Source: Cryptomeria japonica
Lineage: Eukaryota; Streptophyta; Pinopsida; Cupressales; Cupressaceae
DNA length: 60,000 bases
Direction: 5' to 3'
Assembly: GCF_030272615.1 (NCBI RefSeq)
Contig: NC_081408.1
Coordinates: 407,017,889-407,077,888, forward strand
Shown here one piece after another: positions 44,833 to 55,558 of the stretch. A program made the position numbers and the translations under genes. Position 1 is the stretch's first letter, and the number at the start of each line of letters is the position of its first letter. The notes beneath the pieces were generated by a model. That model was not told the DNA's origin. It made no database searches and saw nothing but the letters and a program-made list of their open reading frames with translations.

Positions 44833-46035
44833 ACTTGTAATCGGGTCTCTAAGACCTGATTACAAGTATAAGGGGTTTTTGTTGGAGTTTTTTCACTTTC
44901 AAAAATATCATTATAATAAGCTCTAATCGGGTCTTAAGCATCATAATGCAAGTGTTTTCCTTACTTGCAATCGGGTTATAATAACCCGATTACAAGTAAT
45001 TTGTTTTTAATTTTGTTTTAAAATCACTTGTAGTCGTATGTTTGAAACCCGACTACACGTCTTTTGCTTTTCCTAAGCACTTGTGGTCGAGTTCATATAA
45101 CCCAATCATATGTGGGAGTGTTTTCATCATGTTTTTCACTTGGAAATTTTGAAGGTCAGTTTCCTTGGTTTTTCTTTGCGATTTTTGAGGAGAGCAGTGA
45201 TTGTATCCAAAGGGGAGTCTCTTCCATATCGCCTATAAGTGCGTGATTGATCCTTGCAAGTTTGTAACCCTGCAAGTTTGTAAAGTTTTTGTTGCTTCTT
45301 CTAGTCATTTTCTTGATTCATCGGATTCATCTTTTCAGGTATGTTCTTTTGATTCTTCTTTCTTTGTTGATTGCGTTAGGGTTTTCATATGTTGTTCTTG
45401 GTAAGGGTTTGATGTCTTTTCTATAGCTCATTGCAAGTGTTAAAGACTTGTAGTCGGGTTTTCAAGACCCAACTACAAGCAATGGTTTTTCCTATCGCGA
45501 CATGGTAATGTTTTAGCGCTCAAGTATAACCCCCGACTACAAGTAATATGTTGCCTCAAATCGGATCTGTCGCATATTATTGCAAGTCTTATGTATTACA
45601 ATGCATATAGCTTTCACTCGTAGTCGGGTTTTCAAGACCCAACTACAAGTGAACTCTTGGCATGTGTACTTCACAAAACTCTCATTGCAAGCAAACAAAC
45701 AAATTTCATATGCTTGGAAACTAATATCAACTTGCAGTTGGGTTTTGGAGACCAGACTATAAGTAAAATATATTGTTCTACCCTTCATGTTTACTTGTAA
45801 TCGGGTCCCCTAGACCCGACTACAAGTACCTAAGATGGTCATTATCCCTTGGCTTGGCAAACTCATACTATCCGCAGTCATATCCCTTCATGAGAAGATG
45901 CTTTTCAAAAAAGTCATTTCACGCATTATCCATTTGAATTGGGTTTTAAGCTTCCAATTACATGCATGCATCATTACTTGCCTTCAAACTTCATTATTCC
46001 ACTTGCAGTTGGGTCTTGGAGACCCAATTACAAGT
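44833..46035. repeat. array of ten 35-bp palindromes in the leader of C
   Basis: Units at 44833-44867, 44965-44999, 45026-45060, 45079-45113, 45446-45480, 45616-45650, 45730-45764, 45793-45827, 45931-45966 (decayed) and 46001-46035. Nearly all are exactly 35 bp. Consensus arms are ACTTGTARTCGGGT and ACCCGAYTACAAGT around a 5-7-base centre. Paired changes keep the stem: TAATC/GATTA in some, TAGTC/GACTA in others, CAGTTGGG/CCCAATTA with wobble. One decayed half unit lies at 45531-45544. Confidence 0.85.
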
Positions 46036-46204
46036 GCGAACTGTGTAAGCTATTCCACTTGCAGTCACCTCCACCGGTTCCGATTTTCCCTCCCATTGCT
46101 GTCCAAGCTCATCCATAAAGCATCTTTGAGTCAATCCAATTTGTTTTATAATGAAATCCTTCACAAGTTGTGGTGTGAGCATTAGTTTTCAAGGCTTGAA
46201 GACT

Positions 46205-49043
46205 ATGGAATCTCCAATTGTTGTTGAAGATGTTCTTACCCTTTTGAATTTTCATCATAGTGTCGTAGATTCTTGTTCGATGTTAGAGGAGTTGGCATCA
46301 CCTCCAAACAAGAAGATAAAATATAAATACGATAAATACCAGAATGAGATTGCTCCCACTCAAGTGGTCTCTCTCATTGATGAGATCCGTGACACAGAGA
46401 TCGAACATGTTGACATGTCTGAGTTCTTGGAAAGAACAGAGGGTTCGCCTACACACGGGATGCAGTTGCTCCTGAGCAACCATATTCATTTGGTTTCATC
46501 TTTCTCGGTGGCTCCCTAGAACCTGAGTTTGTACTTGCATGTGCATCTCACTTTGATAAGGAGACTAGAACAATCAGAGATGATGATGGGAACGTCATTA
46601 TCAGATTGGATGCAAAGACTATTGATAAGATTTTCAGAGTCTCCGTAGCTCCAGCGTATGTAGATATCACAATGAAAAGTGCCCTGGATCACTGTAATCA
46701 GAGAAGGTTAGATTGCATTAGGCATATTAATGCTAATTGGCTGAAGACTCCCGGGACTTGTTTTTCCAGATTGCTTAAGCTTTATCGCTATGACTTCATT
46801 GAAGAAGTTGGCGATATGATCACCCTTCTCAGCAGGATTATGGGTTTAAACACTGTAACGTGTTTGAGATCTGGATGTACAAATATATCGTGATCATGAG
46901 AAAGGGGCAATTTCACATTTTATGGGGAGAAATCATCAGTGACAACTTGTGTGAGCAGTTGTCGCAAGTTCCCAATACCCTCACCTTCTATGTGAACTCA
47001 TACTTGGTGTATATTGCAGCATCACTCAGACAATTTCTTGGTCTTTCTACCAAGGGTGACAAATCGTTGGTGCCAGTATGGAAATATTATGATCAGCTGA
47101 CTCTTAGGTCCAGCAAAATTCATTATAGAAGAGTGCAAGATGCGTTCTTTGGACACTTCATGTGTCTTGATAAGACCCTCAAAAATAGAAGACTCTCTGA
47201 GGTAGCCTGGAAGAAGGTAAATGAGTATGGTTGTTTGTTTCTGCAGATCCCAACTTTCACCTACATGAGAGTTCGATGCTTTGAAGGCCAACTGTACATG
47301 CTGTCGAGGTACCCTACAGACAAGATCATCTTGATGGAGTTGGCAAGACAGTTGATGTCAGTTCATGCAGTACAACTTGCAAACCATAAGCTAGGTATCA
47401 ACATTTCTTCACACAATCCATTGCAGATTGGTCGGTATTGTTTGAACACTGCAGCAAGAGCCAAAGCAATGGAAACTAAACTTCAGGAGATTAAGTTGAA
47501 GAAGTTCGTAGCAAGGATTTTGATTACCAAGGAATGAAGGACAAGATCAAGAGGACCTTCACCCATGTCCATCATCTAGAAGATATTTGGGTTGATCTTC
47601 GCACTGAAGAAGAAATGAGAAGAATGGATTACAGCCGGCTCACCTTGGAGCAGATTGTTGATCTTGATTTGACTTGGATTCCGGAAGGCATGGTAGATGA
47701 TGGAAAGATCCTTGATCCGGAGTACATAGAACAAGTTGTTGATGAAGCTCCTCTTCCTTCTCTTCAATGCTCAAAGATAGAATGTGACTCTATCTTTGAT
47801 AGATTTCAGTCCATTCTCGCAAATACCAATGCTTGGCTGAAAAACAACAATGTCAGAATTATCAAGATCAAAGGTGGAGTAGAAGTCGATTCAGCTGGAC
47901 CTATTGGACGAAGATCTGAGGTCAGGATTAAGTCTAAAGAAGGTGCCTCCTCTTCCAACACAAGAATCAAGTTGAGAGTCAGCAAAGCTTTGGTTATCCC
48001 TCCTTTAGAAGTGTCACTAAAAGGGAAGGAGAAACCAGAAGTACAGATTCATGTCATTGAGGATGCCGACAATGATACTCATGAGGAGAACACAACAGGA
48101 TCACCTCCTTCTGTGGGTTCGAAGTCTCCTCATACAACCCTTCCTCAATTATCATTGGATGTACCTATGTCTCCAATCGATACGGATGTAGATTCTTTCT
48201 CTACCATTCATGTGGAACCAAGTACATCTTCCTGTACTAGCATGGAATTACCTGTTGAGACCTCTAACGGTGACTTGGAGAATGTCTTTGATATAAATCC
48301 CTCATACGCCATCCTGTCTAATGTTTCTCTTCTTGAGATCGATACTTCCGCAACAGGTTTTGATAAGTTCATGACGTAGGCAAGTCACAATTTGTCATCC
48401 GAGCAGATGCCGTTGCTGTTTAGACATAAGCCCTTCCATGAGTCACAACTATGATACAGGAAGAACCTATTTCTTCAGAAACCACAGTTGTTGTCTCTGA
48501 TGTGAACTCATTAGAACTACCCCCATGGCTGAGTTCAATCACACCTAAGAGGAAGAAGCAGGAGATCTCTCCTGATATCTTTTATTTTTGACAAATTGCG
48601 AAACTTAAGCCTAGAGCTGCTAAGAAAGAAAAAACAGTTTCGCGGGTGGTAGTGGACAAGAATAGAATGAAATATGCAGAAGTAGTAGAGTCACTAGTTG
48701 AGAAGCCACTAGAAGAGATGTAGCTGTTAGATTACGGGCTCACCAGGATAGAACTTGGGAAACAGACACATTTTGGTCTCAAGCATGATGCCCAAGATTT
48801 TGTCGCTTCTTTGGTCCAAAGCTATGATGAGCTTCTTGCAAAGAAGGATGAGCTCAAAGAGAAGAATACGCAACTCATCACAATGATTCAAAAGATCACA
48901 AACTCTTCAGAGCATGTTGATCCTTTGACCTCTTCCGCCTCTGAAGAATCCATCAAACAATTAGAGAAAATTGCTCAAAAGGCTAAGGTAGTTGATTCTT
49001 GGGTAGATCAGTTGATTGATCAGAGTACCCAAGTGGTGAAGAA
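46205..49043 (+). pseudogene. C-type large protein, first part
   Basis: ATG 46205 (MESPIVVEDV); the start aligns with residue 3 of B. Contains the family domain: KYKYDKYQNE, the FRVSVAPAYVDI segment, SYLVYIAASLRQF, LSRYPTDKIILMELARQ, RIKLRVSKAL, and the SRVVVDKNRMKYAEV motif near 48640. Damage: frameshifts near 46510, 46850 and 47515, TAG at 48377-48379, a TGA near 48590, and TAG at 48721-48723 (CAA in B). The reading frame enters the TSD of the inserted retrotransposon at 49039-49043 and continues in register at 54623. Confidence 0.75.
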
Positions 49044-50460
49044 TGTCATGTCCCCTTTCTAGAGTGGACATCGGAGACGGAGGAGTTGGCCTATCATTGG
49101 AGTCTCGTAGGCTAGCAGAGGTTGATTGGGACTCATTCAGTGCATATAGTGATTGGATTTTGGCTTTACAGGCAGTTTGGAGCCAGTTTGGAGCAGTTCC
49201 TAGATTTTAGGGGGTATCCCTAAATTTTAGGAGGTCGTGACAGTTGCCAGTCGTGAGGTTATTCATGACCTTTTAGATGGTTTCAGTTTCAGGAGATTTG
49301 GGTGTGTTTCCTAGTTTCTAGGAGCATCCCTAGATTTTAGGGATGAGACTGCCAGTTGATCCATGATTTCCGACTTCAGTCATAGACAGGTGGCAAATTC
49401 CGTTTCAGGTTTTTGGAGTCATTTGAGCCTTCTACAGCTATTTGGGATATATTTTTAATATATTTAAATATTTCTTAAGTTAGCGTTTAATTATTTAAAT
49501 AAGGCTATGTTTATAGCCATTTTGGAGTGATAAGGGGTTTTTGACCTCATCTGGATGCGTATCCCTTGGTGTGATAGCTCGTTGGAAAGGTCTTGGACTT
49601 TTCTAAATATTTCTCTTTTGACTCAGATCCTTTCGATGAACGGATTTCTTTATATTTGAAAAAAGGTCATTTTCTATGCACTTGACAACTTAAAATGAGA
49701 AATATAACATTTTAACCCTAAACGCCCCATTGAGTCACTTTTAGGGTTTGAGCTTAGTGGGAAGGTGTTATAAGGAAGTTGAGACCTAATTCTTATTATC
49801 TTTTACACATTTTACATCTTGGATTTGAGATTTGGCTCTGGAAGAGCTTTTCAGCATCTGGGACGCCAACCCCAATGCCTTGCCTGTTTGGGACGTAGCC
49901 CCCAATACAGTGGTTTGGATTTGTTTGCAGCTATTAGCATCTTGGAGATTGTACGGCATTCTTTCTGGAGGTTCAGCAATTCTGACAGAGTTCAGCGTGG
50001 GGTTTGGGGTTTCTAACCAGTTGGGTGTACTTGGCAGCCGTACGGCTGTACCTGGCAGCCACTTTCCTTCCCACGTGCAGCACTTGGAGGGCTGGAATCT
50101 TGCCACAACTTCATTCCTAGTTATGTTACTCTTTCAGCATCCAGGTTGGAATTATTCCTGATTGTAATCTTCCTGAAATTATTGGAAATCTTCATCTGGT
50201 CAAATATTTGATTTTATATTCAGAAATCTGCCTTGAATCGAATTTGTTTTGGCTGTATATGAACTTCATTTTCAGTACTTTGTTCATGTACTTGTACTTC
50301 ATTATTTACTTGTTGAAAAATCATCAAAATACAAAAAGAATTCAACCCTTCTGCAACTTCTGTCTATTTCTGAAAGAAAATATTAATAAGCAGGAAAAAT
50401 CAATTTAAATAAATAAAAATTACAGCAGATTGGTAAAAGAGATCCATCAGGGATCTTTCA
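49044..50460 (+). repeat. 5' LTR of the young retrotransposon
   Basis: 1,417 bp. Contains an imperfect repeat of CCTAGATTTTAGGG-like phrases (about 49197-49345). Short frames inside are repeated in the 3' LTR and are not credible genes. Confidence 0.95.
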
Positions 50461-50461
50461 G

Positions 50462-50473
50462 TGGTATCAGAGC
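50462..50473 (+). promoter_or_regulatory. primer-binding site
   Basis: TGGTATCAGAGC one base after the LTR end; initiator tRNA-Met type. Confidence 0.9.
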
Positions 50474-50558
50474 TTTGATCTTGCCAGCCTGTTGGGTGAA
50501 GATCAAGAGTTCTAATTCAGATTTGAGTTTAGTTTGGTTGAAAATCAAATTGGACATC

Positions 50559-53219
50559 ATGACAGGGTTGTTTAGAAATAAACAAGCAGGAAAAGAATTT
50601 GAACAAACACCTTCAAGGAGTTCCAGACAGTCTAAGGGTACAACTCCTTCAACAAGTACAAGGAGAAGGTCTCCTGCCAAGACATTCAATGATATAGTTA
50701 TGAACAACTATGATAAGTATTGCTCTCTTCCTAAAAAGATACGTGACCACCTTTCCTTCACACAATTCATGGGTGTACTAGTTGAAGATGACTTGATGTT
50801 TTCAAGTCCACGTCATCAACCAAGAACAAAACAAGAGTCAATTGAGAGCAAGGGAAGCAAAGGAAGAGGAGCAGATATGATGTTTACCAGTGAGATTGGT
50901 AGGAAACTATTTGAAGATTTTGAGAGACATGTAGATCCAATTGGTGCCTCTTTGGTTGGTTACAACGCTGTCCCATCATTTTTGGTGGAAGATGTGAAGG
51001 AAGAGTTTGTAACTTCAAGCAATACACAAGACATTCATGAGAGGTTTGATGAGTTTTCAGATTGCCCAAAGACTGATTTTGAATCAGCAATTGATGAAGA
51101 ACATGAGGTTGAAATGGACAGCGTAAGTTTGGATTCATTTGTCACACTACTTCCTCTTCTCAATTGGGAAGACCATGAGGAAAGTCGAAATTTAATGGTG
51201 TGTAGTGAATCCAAAGATTTGTCACCACAGTATGATCATAATTCTGAAGTCCATAACAGCAGTGACGTAACTTATCTTCCTCAAGATATGACAGCCTTTG
51301 GTCATGAAGAGAATAGAGATTTGCATTCTACATTTGCGGGTGCTTATGGTACAAGCATGGGTTATGCTGATGCAAATAATACAACTCACCATAAGTCTGA
51401 TTTTGTGTACTTTGGGGCAGCTGATATAAAACATTGCCAAAAGTTGAACGAAGATTGGTTACATAGAGCTGCCCAAGCAAAAACGCTTGCTGCCCAAGCA
51501 AGACACCACCTCCAAAGAGTCAAAGAGTGTCACAATCGGTTAGATGACGCAAGGATACAAAGAGAATCATCCATTAGATCTTTATTTCTTCCAAGGGAAG
51601 AAAAGGACAGCGAAGATATATTGAATGGAAATAGAAATCAGTTTGATTTTCTGAGTTTGATCAGCAATTTTCCTTCATCTAATGAGTCAAATTTGAAACC
51701 TTGCATTGAGAACATTCAAGTTGGGAAGACTAGGTGTGAAGTTTATGAGTTGTTAGGTGGCATTCATAGTGGACCAGCCACTGAAGGTTTATCCATGTTG
51801 CAGAACAAAAACATCTACTATTCATTTGTGGACTTGTCACCTCTTTCATATGATAGGGCAGCGATGTACTTATTAATTGGTGACTCAGTTTTCTTAGATG
51901 TGATAGTGGGCTATGAAGATCAGCGTGTAAGAGACTATATTTGGTGCATGGCTAAACAATATATTTATTTGGCATCCTCCAATGAAGACATACTAACTTG
52001 TGGAGAAATTGGGCAAGTTGCAGCCGCTGATCAAAGGTTTTGGAGAGGTTTCCATCACACTTTGCTTGTTGGAAATTGTCTTATTGATGGGTCCATTTCA
52101 ACATTGAAGATTGGTGGTATTTATGGTTTCACAGTGGCTATAGAGAGACACGGTATCGAGGATGCCTCTTACTATCATTGTCTCTTCATGACAGATGGAT
52201 GTGGATTTAGTTTTATTTGGGATCCAGGTGTTGATTCATTTGATACAGCATCTTATAGGGATTATAGTATGTTGCTCCAGATATTAAGATTATATGGCAC
52301 TTATATCAGAGGAGAGCAGCAGGAGCAGTTTATGTCCTACAGGTGGTTGGTGTGGGATCATGGTATAGACATGTGTAGTACCTTCCTTTCGTGGATCCTA
52401 CATGGGTTGCTTCACTTCAGATGTATAGATGTAGTCGTGGGTGTACAATGGTTGTTGACACTTGGACGGTATGTTCGGAATATCACGAGGATGGAGCTGG
52501 AGTTTACCCACTATCCATCTCAGTTTATCGAGCAGAGTGGGATGACAGTAGATCCACAGGTTGATTGTCATCAGATAGCTGGCGTGGATGAGTTATGTGA
52601 TGTTACTCCTAGTGAGTACTTTGAGCCAGTTGATGTGGCAATTTCACCTGATTCTCTAGACAGGGTGATTGTTTCATTGCTAGTTGGTGATTACATATTT
52701 TTAGATGCCAGCTTGGACAGTGATGATTTTAGTCAGTATTATATATTGTCTAGTGAGTTGGCATTAGATCTTCCGGCACATCAGCAGCAGTGTGTGGCAG
52801 TTGTGTGTCACTTGTGTCAGATGGGGTCAGATCACAGAGGGTCTTCCATGGATTGGCATTCATTGGATATTATGACGGATGTTATGCATGTTGGTGATCA
52901 CAGACACACTAGTGGTCTTGGCATTTATGGATATTTGATCTATGGAGATGATATAGTTTTCCATTGCTCACTTGAGGTATTCAGCGGGAGCTATGCTTCG
53001 CTCTGGGACCCAGACAGTGTTGATTTGACAGCACAGGTGCTTCAGCATTTTGAGGAGCCATTCCAAACCGGGGCATTGCATGTTGTTTATATCAGAGATG
53101 AGCAGCAGTTACATGCAATGATTTGTTTACATCTTATTTGGGATGGTGGAGGATTGGTGTTTCAGTTGCTTGTGGGCAAGCAACTCCGAGAGGGGAGGCT
53201 TGTCATGTCCCCTTTCTAG
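50559..53219 (+). CDS. 886-residue retrotransposon protein, unknown class
   Basis: First ATG after the primer site is 50559 (MTGLFRNKQAG); the frame is open upstream but without ATG. It runs uninterrupted through the polypurine tract and stops at TAG 53217-53219, 17 bases inside the 3' LTR. Order: a basic Ser/Thr-rich N-terminus (STSTRRRSPAKTF), an acidic middle, an Ala/Gln/Arg helical stretch (about residues 305-350), then two related ~150-residue units (about residues 437-590 and 705-855). Between them lies VVVGVQWLLTLGRYVRN (near 52430), which resembles the C-terminal end of Ty3/gypsy proteases, without the catalytic Asp part. No zinc knuckle, reverse transcriptase or integrase. Likely a structural or gag-like protein; function not recognised. 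Confidence 0.75.
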   Translation: MTGLFRNKQAGKEFEQTPSRSSRQSKGTTPSTSTRRRSPAKTFNDIVMNNYDKYCSLPKKIRDHLSFTQFMGVLVEDDLMFSSPRHQPRTKQESIESKGSKGRGADMMFTSEIGRKLFEDFERHVDPIGASLVGYNAVPSFLVEDVKEEFVTSSNTQDIHERFDEFSDCPKTDFESAIDEEHEVEMDSVSLDSFVTLLPLLNWEDHEESRNLMVCSESKDLSPQYDHNSEVHNSSDVTYLPQDMTAFGHEENRDLHSTFAGAYGTSMGYADANNTTHHKSDFVYFGAADIKHCQKLNEDWLHRAAQAKTLAAQARHHLQRVKECHNRLDDARIQRESSIRSLFLPREEKDSEDILNGNRNQFDFLSLISNFPSSNESNLKPCIENIQVGKTRCEVYELLGGIHSGPATEGLSMLQNKNIYYSFVDLSPLSYDRAAMYLLIGDSVFLDVIVGYEDQRVRDYIWCMAKQYIYLASSNEDILTCGEIGQVAAADQRFWRGFHHTLLVGNCLIDGSISTLKIGGIYGFTVAIERHGIEDASYYHCLFMTDGCGFSFIWDPGVDSFDTASYRDYSMLLQILRLYGTYIRGEQQEQFMSYRWLVWDHGIDMCSTFLSWILHGLLHFRCIDVVVGVQWLLTLGRYVRNITRMELEFTHYPSQFIEQSGMTVDPQVDCHQIAGVDELCDVTPSEYFEPVDVAISPDSLDRVIVSLLVGDYIFLDASLDSDDFSQYYILSSELALDLPAHQQQCVAVVCHLCQMGSDHRGSSMDWHSLDIMTDVMHVGDHRHTSGLGIYGYLIYGDDIVFHCSLEVFSGSYASLWDPDSVDLTAQVLQHFEEPFQTGALHVVYIRDEQQLHAMICLHLIWDGGGLVFQLLVGKQLREGRLVMSPF
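53188..53198 (+). promoter_or_regulatory. polypurine tract
   Basis: GAGAGGGGAGG two bases before the 3' LTR start; primes plus-strand synthesis. It lies within the ORF. Confidence 0.85.
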
Positions 53220-54617
53220 AGTGGACATCGGACACGGAGGAGTTGGCCTATCATTGGAGTCTCGTAGGCTAGCAGAGGTTGATTGGGACTCATTCAGTGC
53301 ATATAGTGATTGGATTTTGGCTTTACAGGCAGTTTGGAGCCAGTTTGGAGCAGTTCCTAGATTTTAGGGGGTATCCCTAAATTTTAGGAGGTCGTGATAG
53401 TTGCCAGTCGTGAGGTTATTCATGACCTTTTAGATGGTTTCAGTTTCAGGAGATTTGGGTGTGTTTCCTAGTTTCTAGGAGCATCCCTAGATTTTAGGGA
53501 TGAGACTGCCAGTTGATCCATGATTTCCGACTTCAGTCACAGACAGGTGGCAAATTCCGTTTCAGGTTTTTGGAGTCATTTGAGCCTTCTACAGCTATTT
53601 GGGATATATTTTTAATATATTTAAATATTTCTTAAGTTAGCGTTTAATTATTTAAATAAGGCTATGTTTATAGCCATTTTGGAGTGATAAGGGGTTTTTG
53701 GCCTCATCTGGATGCGTATCCCTTGGTGTGATAGCTCGTTGGAAAGGTCTTGGACTTTTCTAAATATTTCTCTTTTGACTCAGATCCTTTCGATGAACGG
53801 ATTTCTTTATATTTGAAAAAAGGTCATTTTCTATGCACTTGACAACTTAAAATGAGAAATATAACATTTTAACCCTAAACGCCCCATTGAGTCACTTTTA
53901 GGGTTTGAGCTTAGTGGGAAGGTGTTATAAGGAAGTTGAGACCTAATTCTTATTATCTTTTACACATTTTACATCTTGGATTTGAGATTTGGCTCTGGAA
54001 GAGCTTTTCAGCATCTGGGACGCCAACCCCAATGCCTTGCCTGTTTGGGACGTAGCCCCCAATACAGTGGTTTGGATTTGTTTGCAGCTATTAGCATCTT
54101 GGAGATTGTACGACATTCTTTCTGGAGGTTCAGCAATTCTGACAGAGTTCAGCGTGGGGTTTGGGGTTTCTAACCAGTTGGGTGTACTTGGCAGCCGTAC
54201 GGCTGTACCTGGTAGCCACTTTCCTTCCCACGTGCAGCACTTGGAGGGCTGGAATCTTGCCACAACTTCATTCCTAGTTATGTTACTCTTTCAGCATCCA
54301 GGTTGGAATTATTCCTGATTGTAATCTTCCTGAAATTATTGGAAATCTTCATCTGGTCAAATATTTGATTTTATATTCAGAAATCTGCCTTGAATCGAAT
54401 TTGTTTTGGCTGTATATGAACTTCATTTTCAGTACTTTGTTCATGTACTTGTACTTCATTATTTACTTGTTGAAAAATCATCAAAATACAAAAAGAATTC
54501 AACCCTTCTGCAACTTCTGTCTATTTCTGAAAGAAAATATTAATAAGCAGGAAAAATCAATTTAAATAAATAAAAATTACAGCAGATTGGTAAAAGAGAT
54601 CCATCAGGGATCTTTCA
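53201..54617 (+). repeat. 3' LTR of the young retrotransposon
   Basis: 1,417 bp, pair of 49044-50460. Observed substitutions include GAGAC/GACAC (near 49075), GACAG/GATAG (near 49240), CATAG/CACAG, TGACC/TGGCC, CGGCA/CGACA and GGCAG/GGTAG. Nearly all are transitions. Confidence 0.95.
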
Positions 54618-54622
54618 AAGAA

Positions 54623-55244
54623 AGCATTGCATGTTTTGAGCAATGTGAGAGCAGTAAAGATAAAGCTGAACCAGACATTGGAAACTTTCAACGAAAGTCT
54701 AATTTCAATTGAGAAAGACTTGAAGACTTGGCATGAGATGGATCAGATCAAACTGGAAACTCTATGCAATAATATGGTGATTCCGAATAGGGAGAGATAC
54801 ATAGAATTTGAAGAGCTCATGGCAAACAAGTCATTGGTCATCAAGGATCTCATCAAAGATGTGCAAGCCACCCTTGATATGAGTGATGAAGCTGAGTAGG
54901 ATATCATCTCCAGTTTTGACAAAGTATCTTACAAAATCATAAGTCATGATGGAGAACTGCTCGCTGAAAATATGATTCTTAATGACTTAGTATCAAGCCT
55001 CCGTCAGGAGTTAGAGTTGGAGCAATTTGCAGTCACTTCAATTCACAAGTTCGTGAATTACCAGGTATTCTTTGATAAAATGCAAACCACTCTCGAAGAA
55101 CACAAAGAAGCGACTGTGATGTGCTTTGATGCCATCATCAAGACCGTTGCGGTTGCCAAAAATACAAGCAGCCTAGATCCTGATGAGTTACAGAGAGCTA
55201 TCAACAATTTCTAGTCTTTCAGAATTAGAAATGTAAAGGAATAA
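54623..55244 (+). pseudogene. C-type large protein, C-terminal part
   Basis: Continues the C frame after the retrotransposon and its TSD. Matches the B C-terminus: RYIEFEELMANKSLV (B: IEYEELLENKSLV), ELLAE..., DPDELQRAINNF (B: DPDELQKVIQKF). TAG at 54897-54899 lies where B has Gln; TAG at 55212-55214 is close to the end, and the likely true stop is TAA at 55242-55244. Helical, no catalytic motif. Confidence 0.75.
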
Positions 55245-55245
55245 A

Positions 55246-55263
55246 AAGTGTCTCATGACACTT
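55246..55263. other. palindrome at the ORF end (C)
   Basis: AAGTGTC and GACACTT arms around TCAT, starting one base after the TAA stop. Confidence 0.65.
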
Positions 55264-55558
55264 ACTCTATGTTTTATGTATTTTTTTTTTTACAAGTTAC
55301 ATGTAAAGACAAATTTTGTGATTGCAAGTGTCACTTTCACTTGCATTCTTGTAAAATGTAATTACATGTAAGGCAACTACAAGTTGAGTTAGATTAGGAC
55401 TGTAGTTGGAATTAGTCATGGTGTTTGAGAAAATTTCTCAAGTTAGTTAGGATCCTCCCACCTTTTTCTCAAATCCCCTCTCCTATACATACACGAGGGT
55501 GCTCTATGTATTTTTATCTTTTTGGCAAGCAAGTAAACTCTGCAGAATTTTGCACTTG

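Larger units (their letters stand above)
49044..54617 (+). mobile_element. young LTR retrotransposon, TSD AAGAA
   Basis: 5,574 bp. LTRs 49044-50460 and 53201-54617 are both exactly 1,417 bp, start TGTCATGTCCCC, end GGGATCTTTCA, and differ at about six sites by eye (~0.4 percent). AAGAA duplications lie at 49039-49043 and 54618-54622. PBS at 50462-50473, polypurine tract at 53188-53198. The internal region codes one intact ORF of 886 codons with no recognisable reverse transcriptase, RNase H or integrase, so the element must be mobilised by enzymes from elsewhere. Confidence 0.95.

Noticed and set aside
44833-46035. Regular short palindromic repeats that could look like a CRISPR array
   Set aside because: Spacing is irregular, repeats are symmetrical and variable, there are no cas genes, and the setting is a plant retroelement.
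45835-46185. Small frames across the palindrome array upstream of the C ORF
   Set aside because: They are composed of the palindromes themselves and are absent from the matching region of B.
49786-50408. Short open frames repeated at 53943-54565
   Set aside because: They lie in the two LTRs and overlap on opposite strands; no sign of coding constraint beyond LTR identity.
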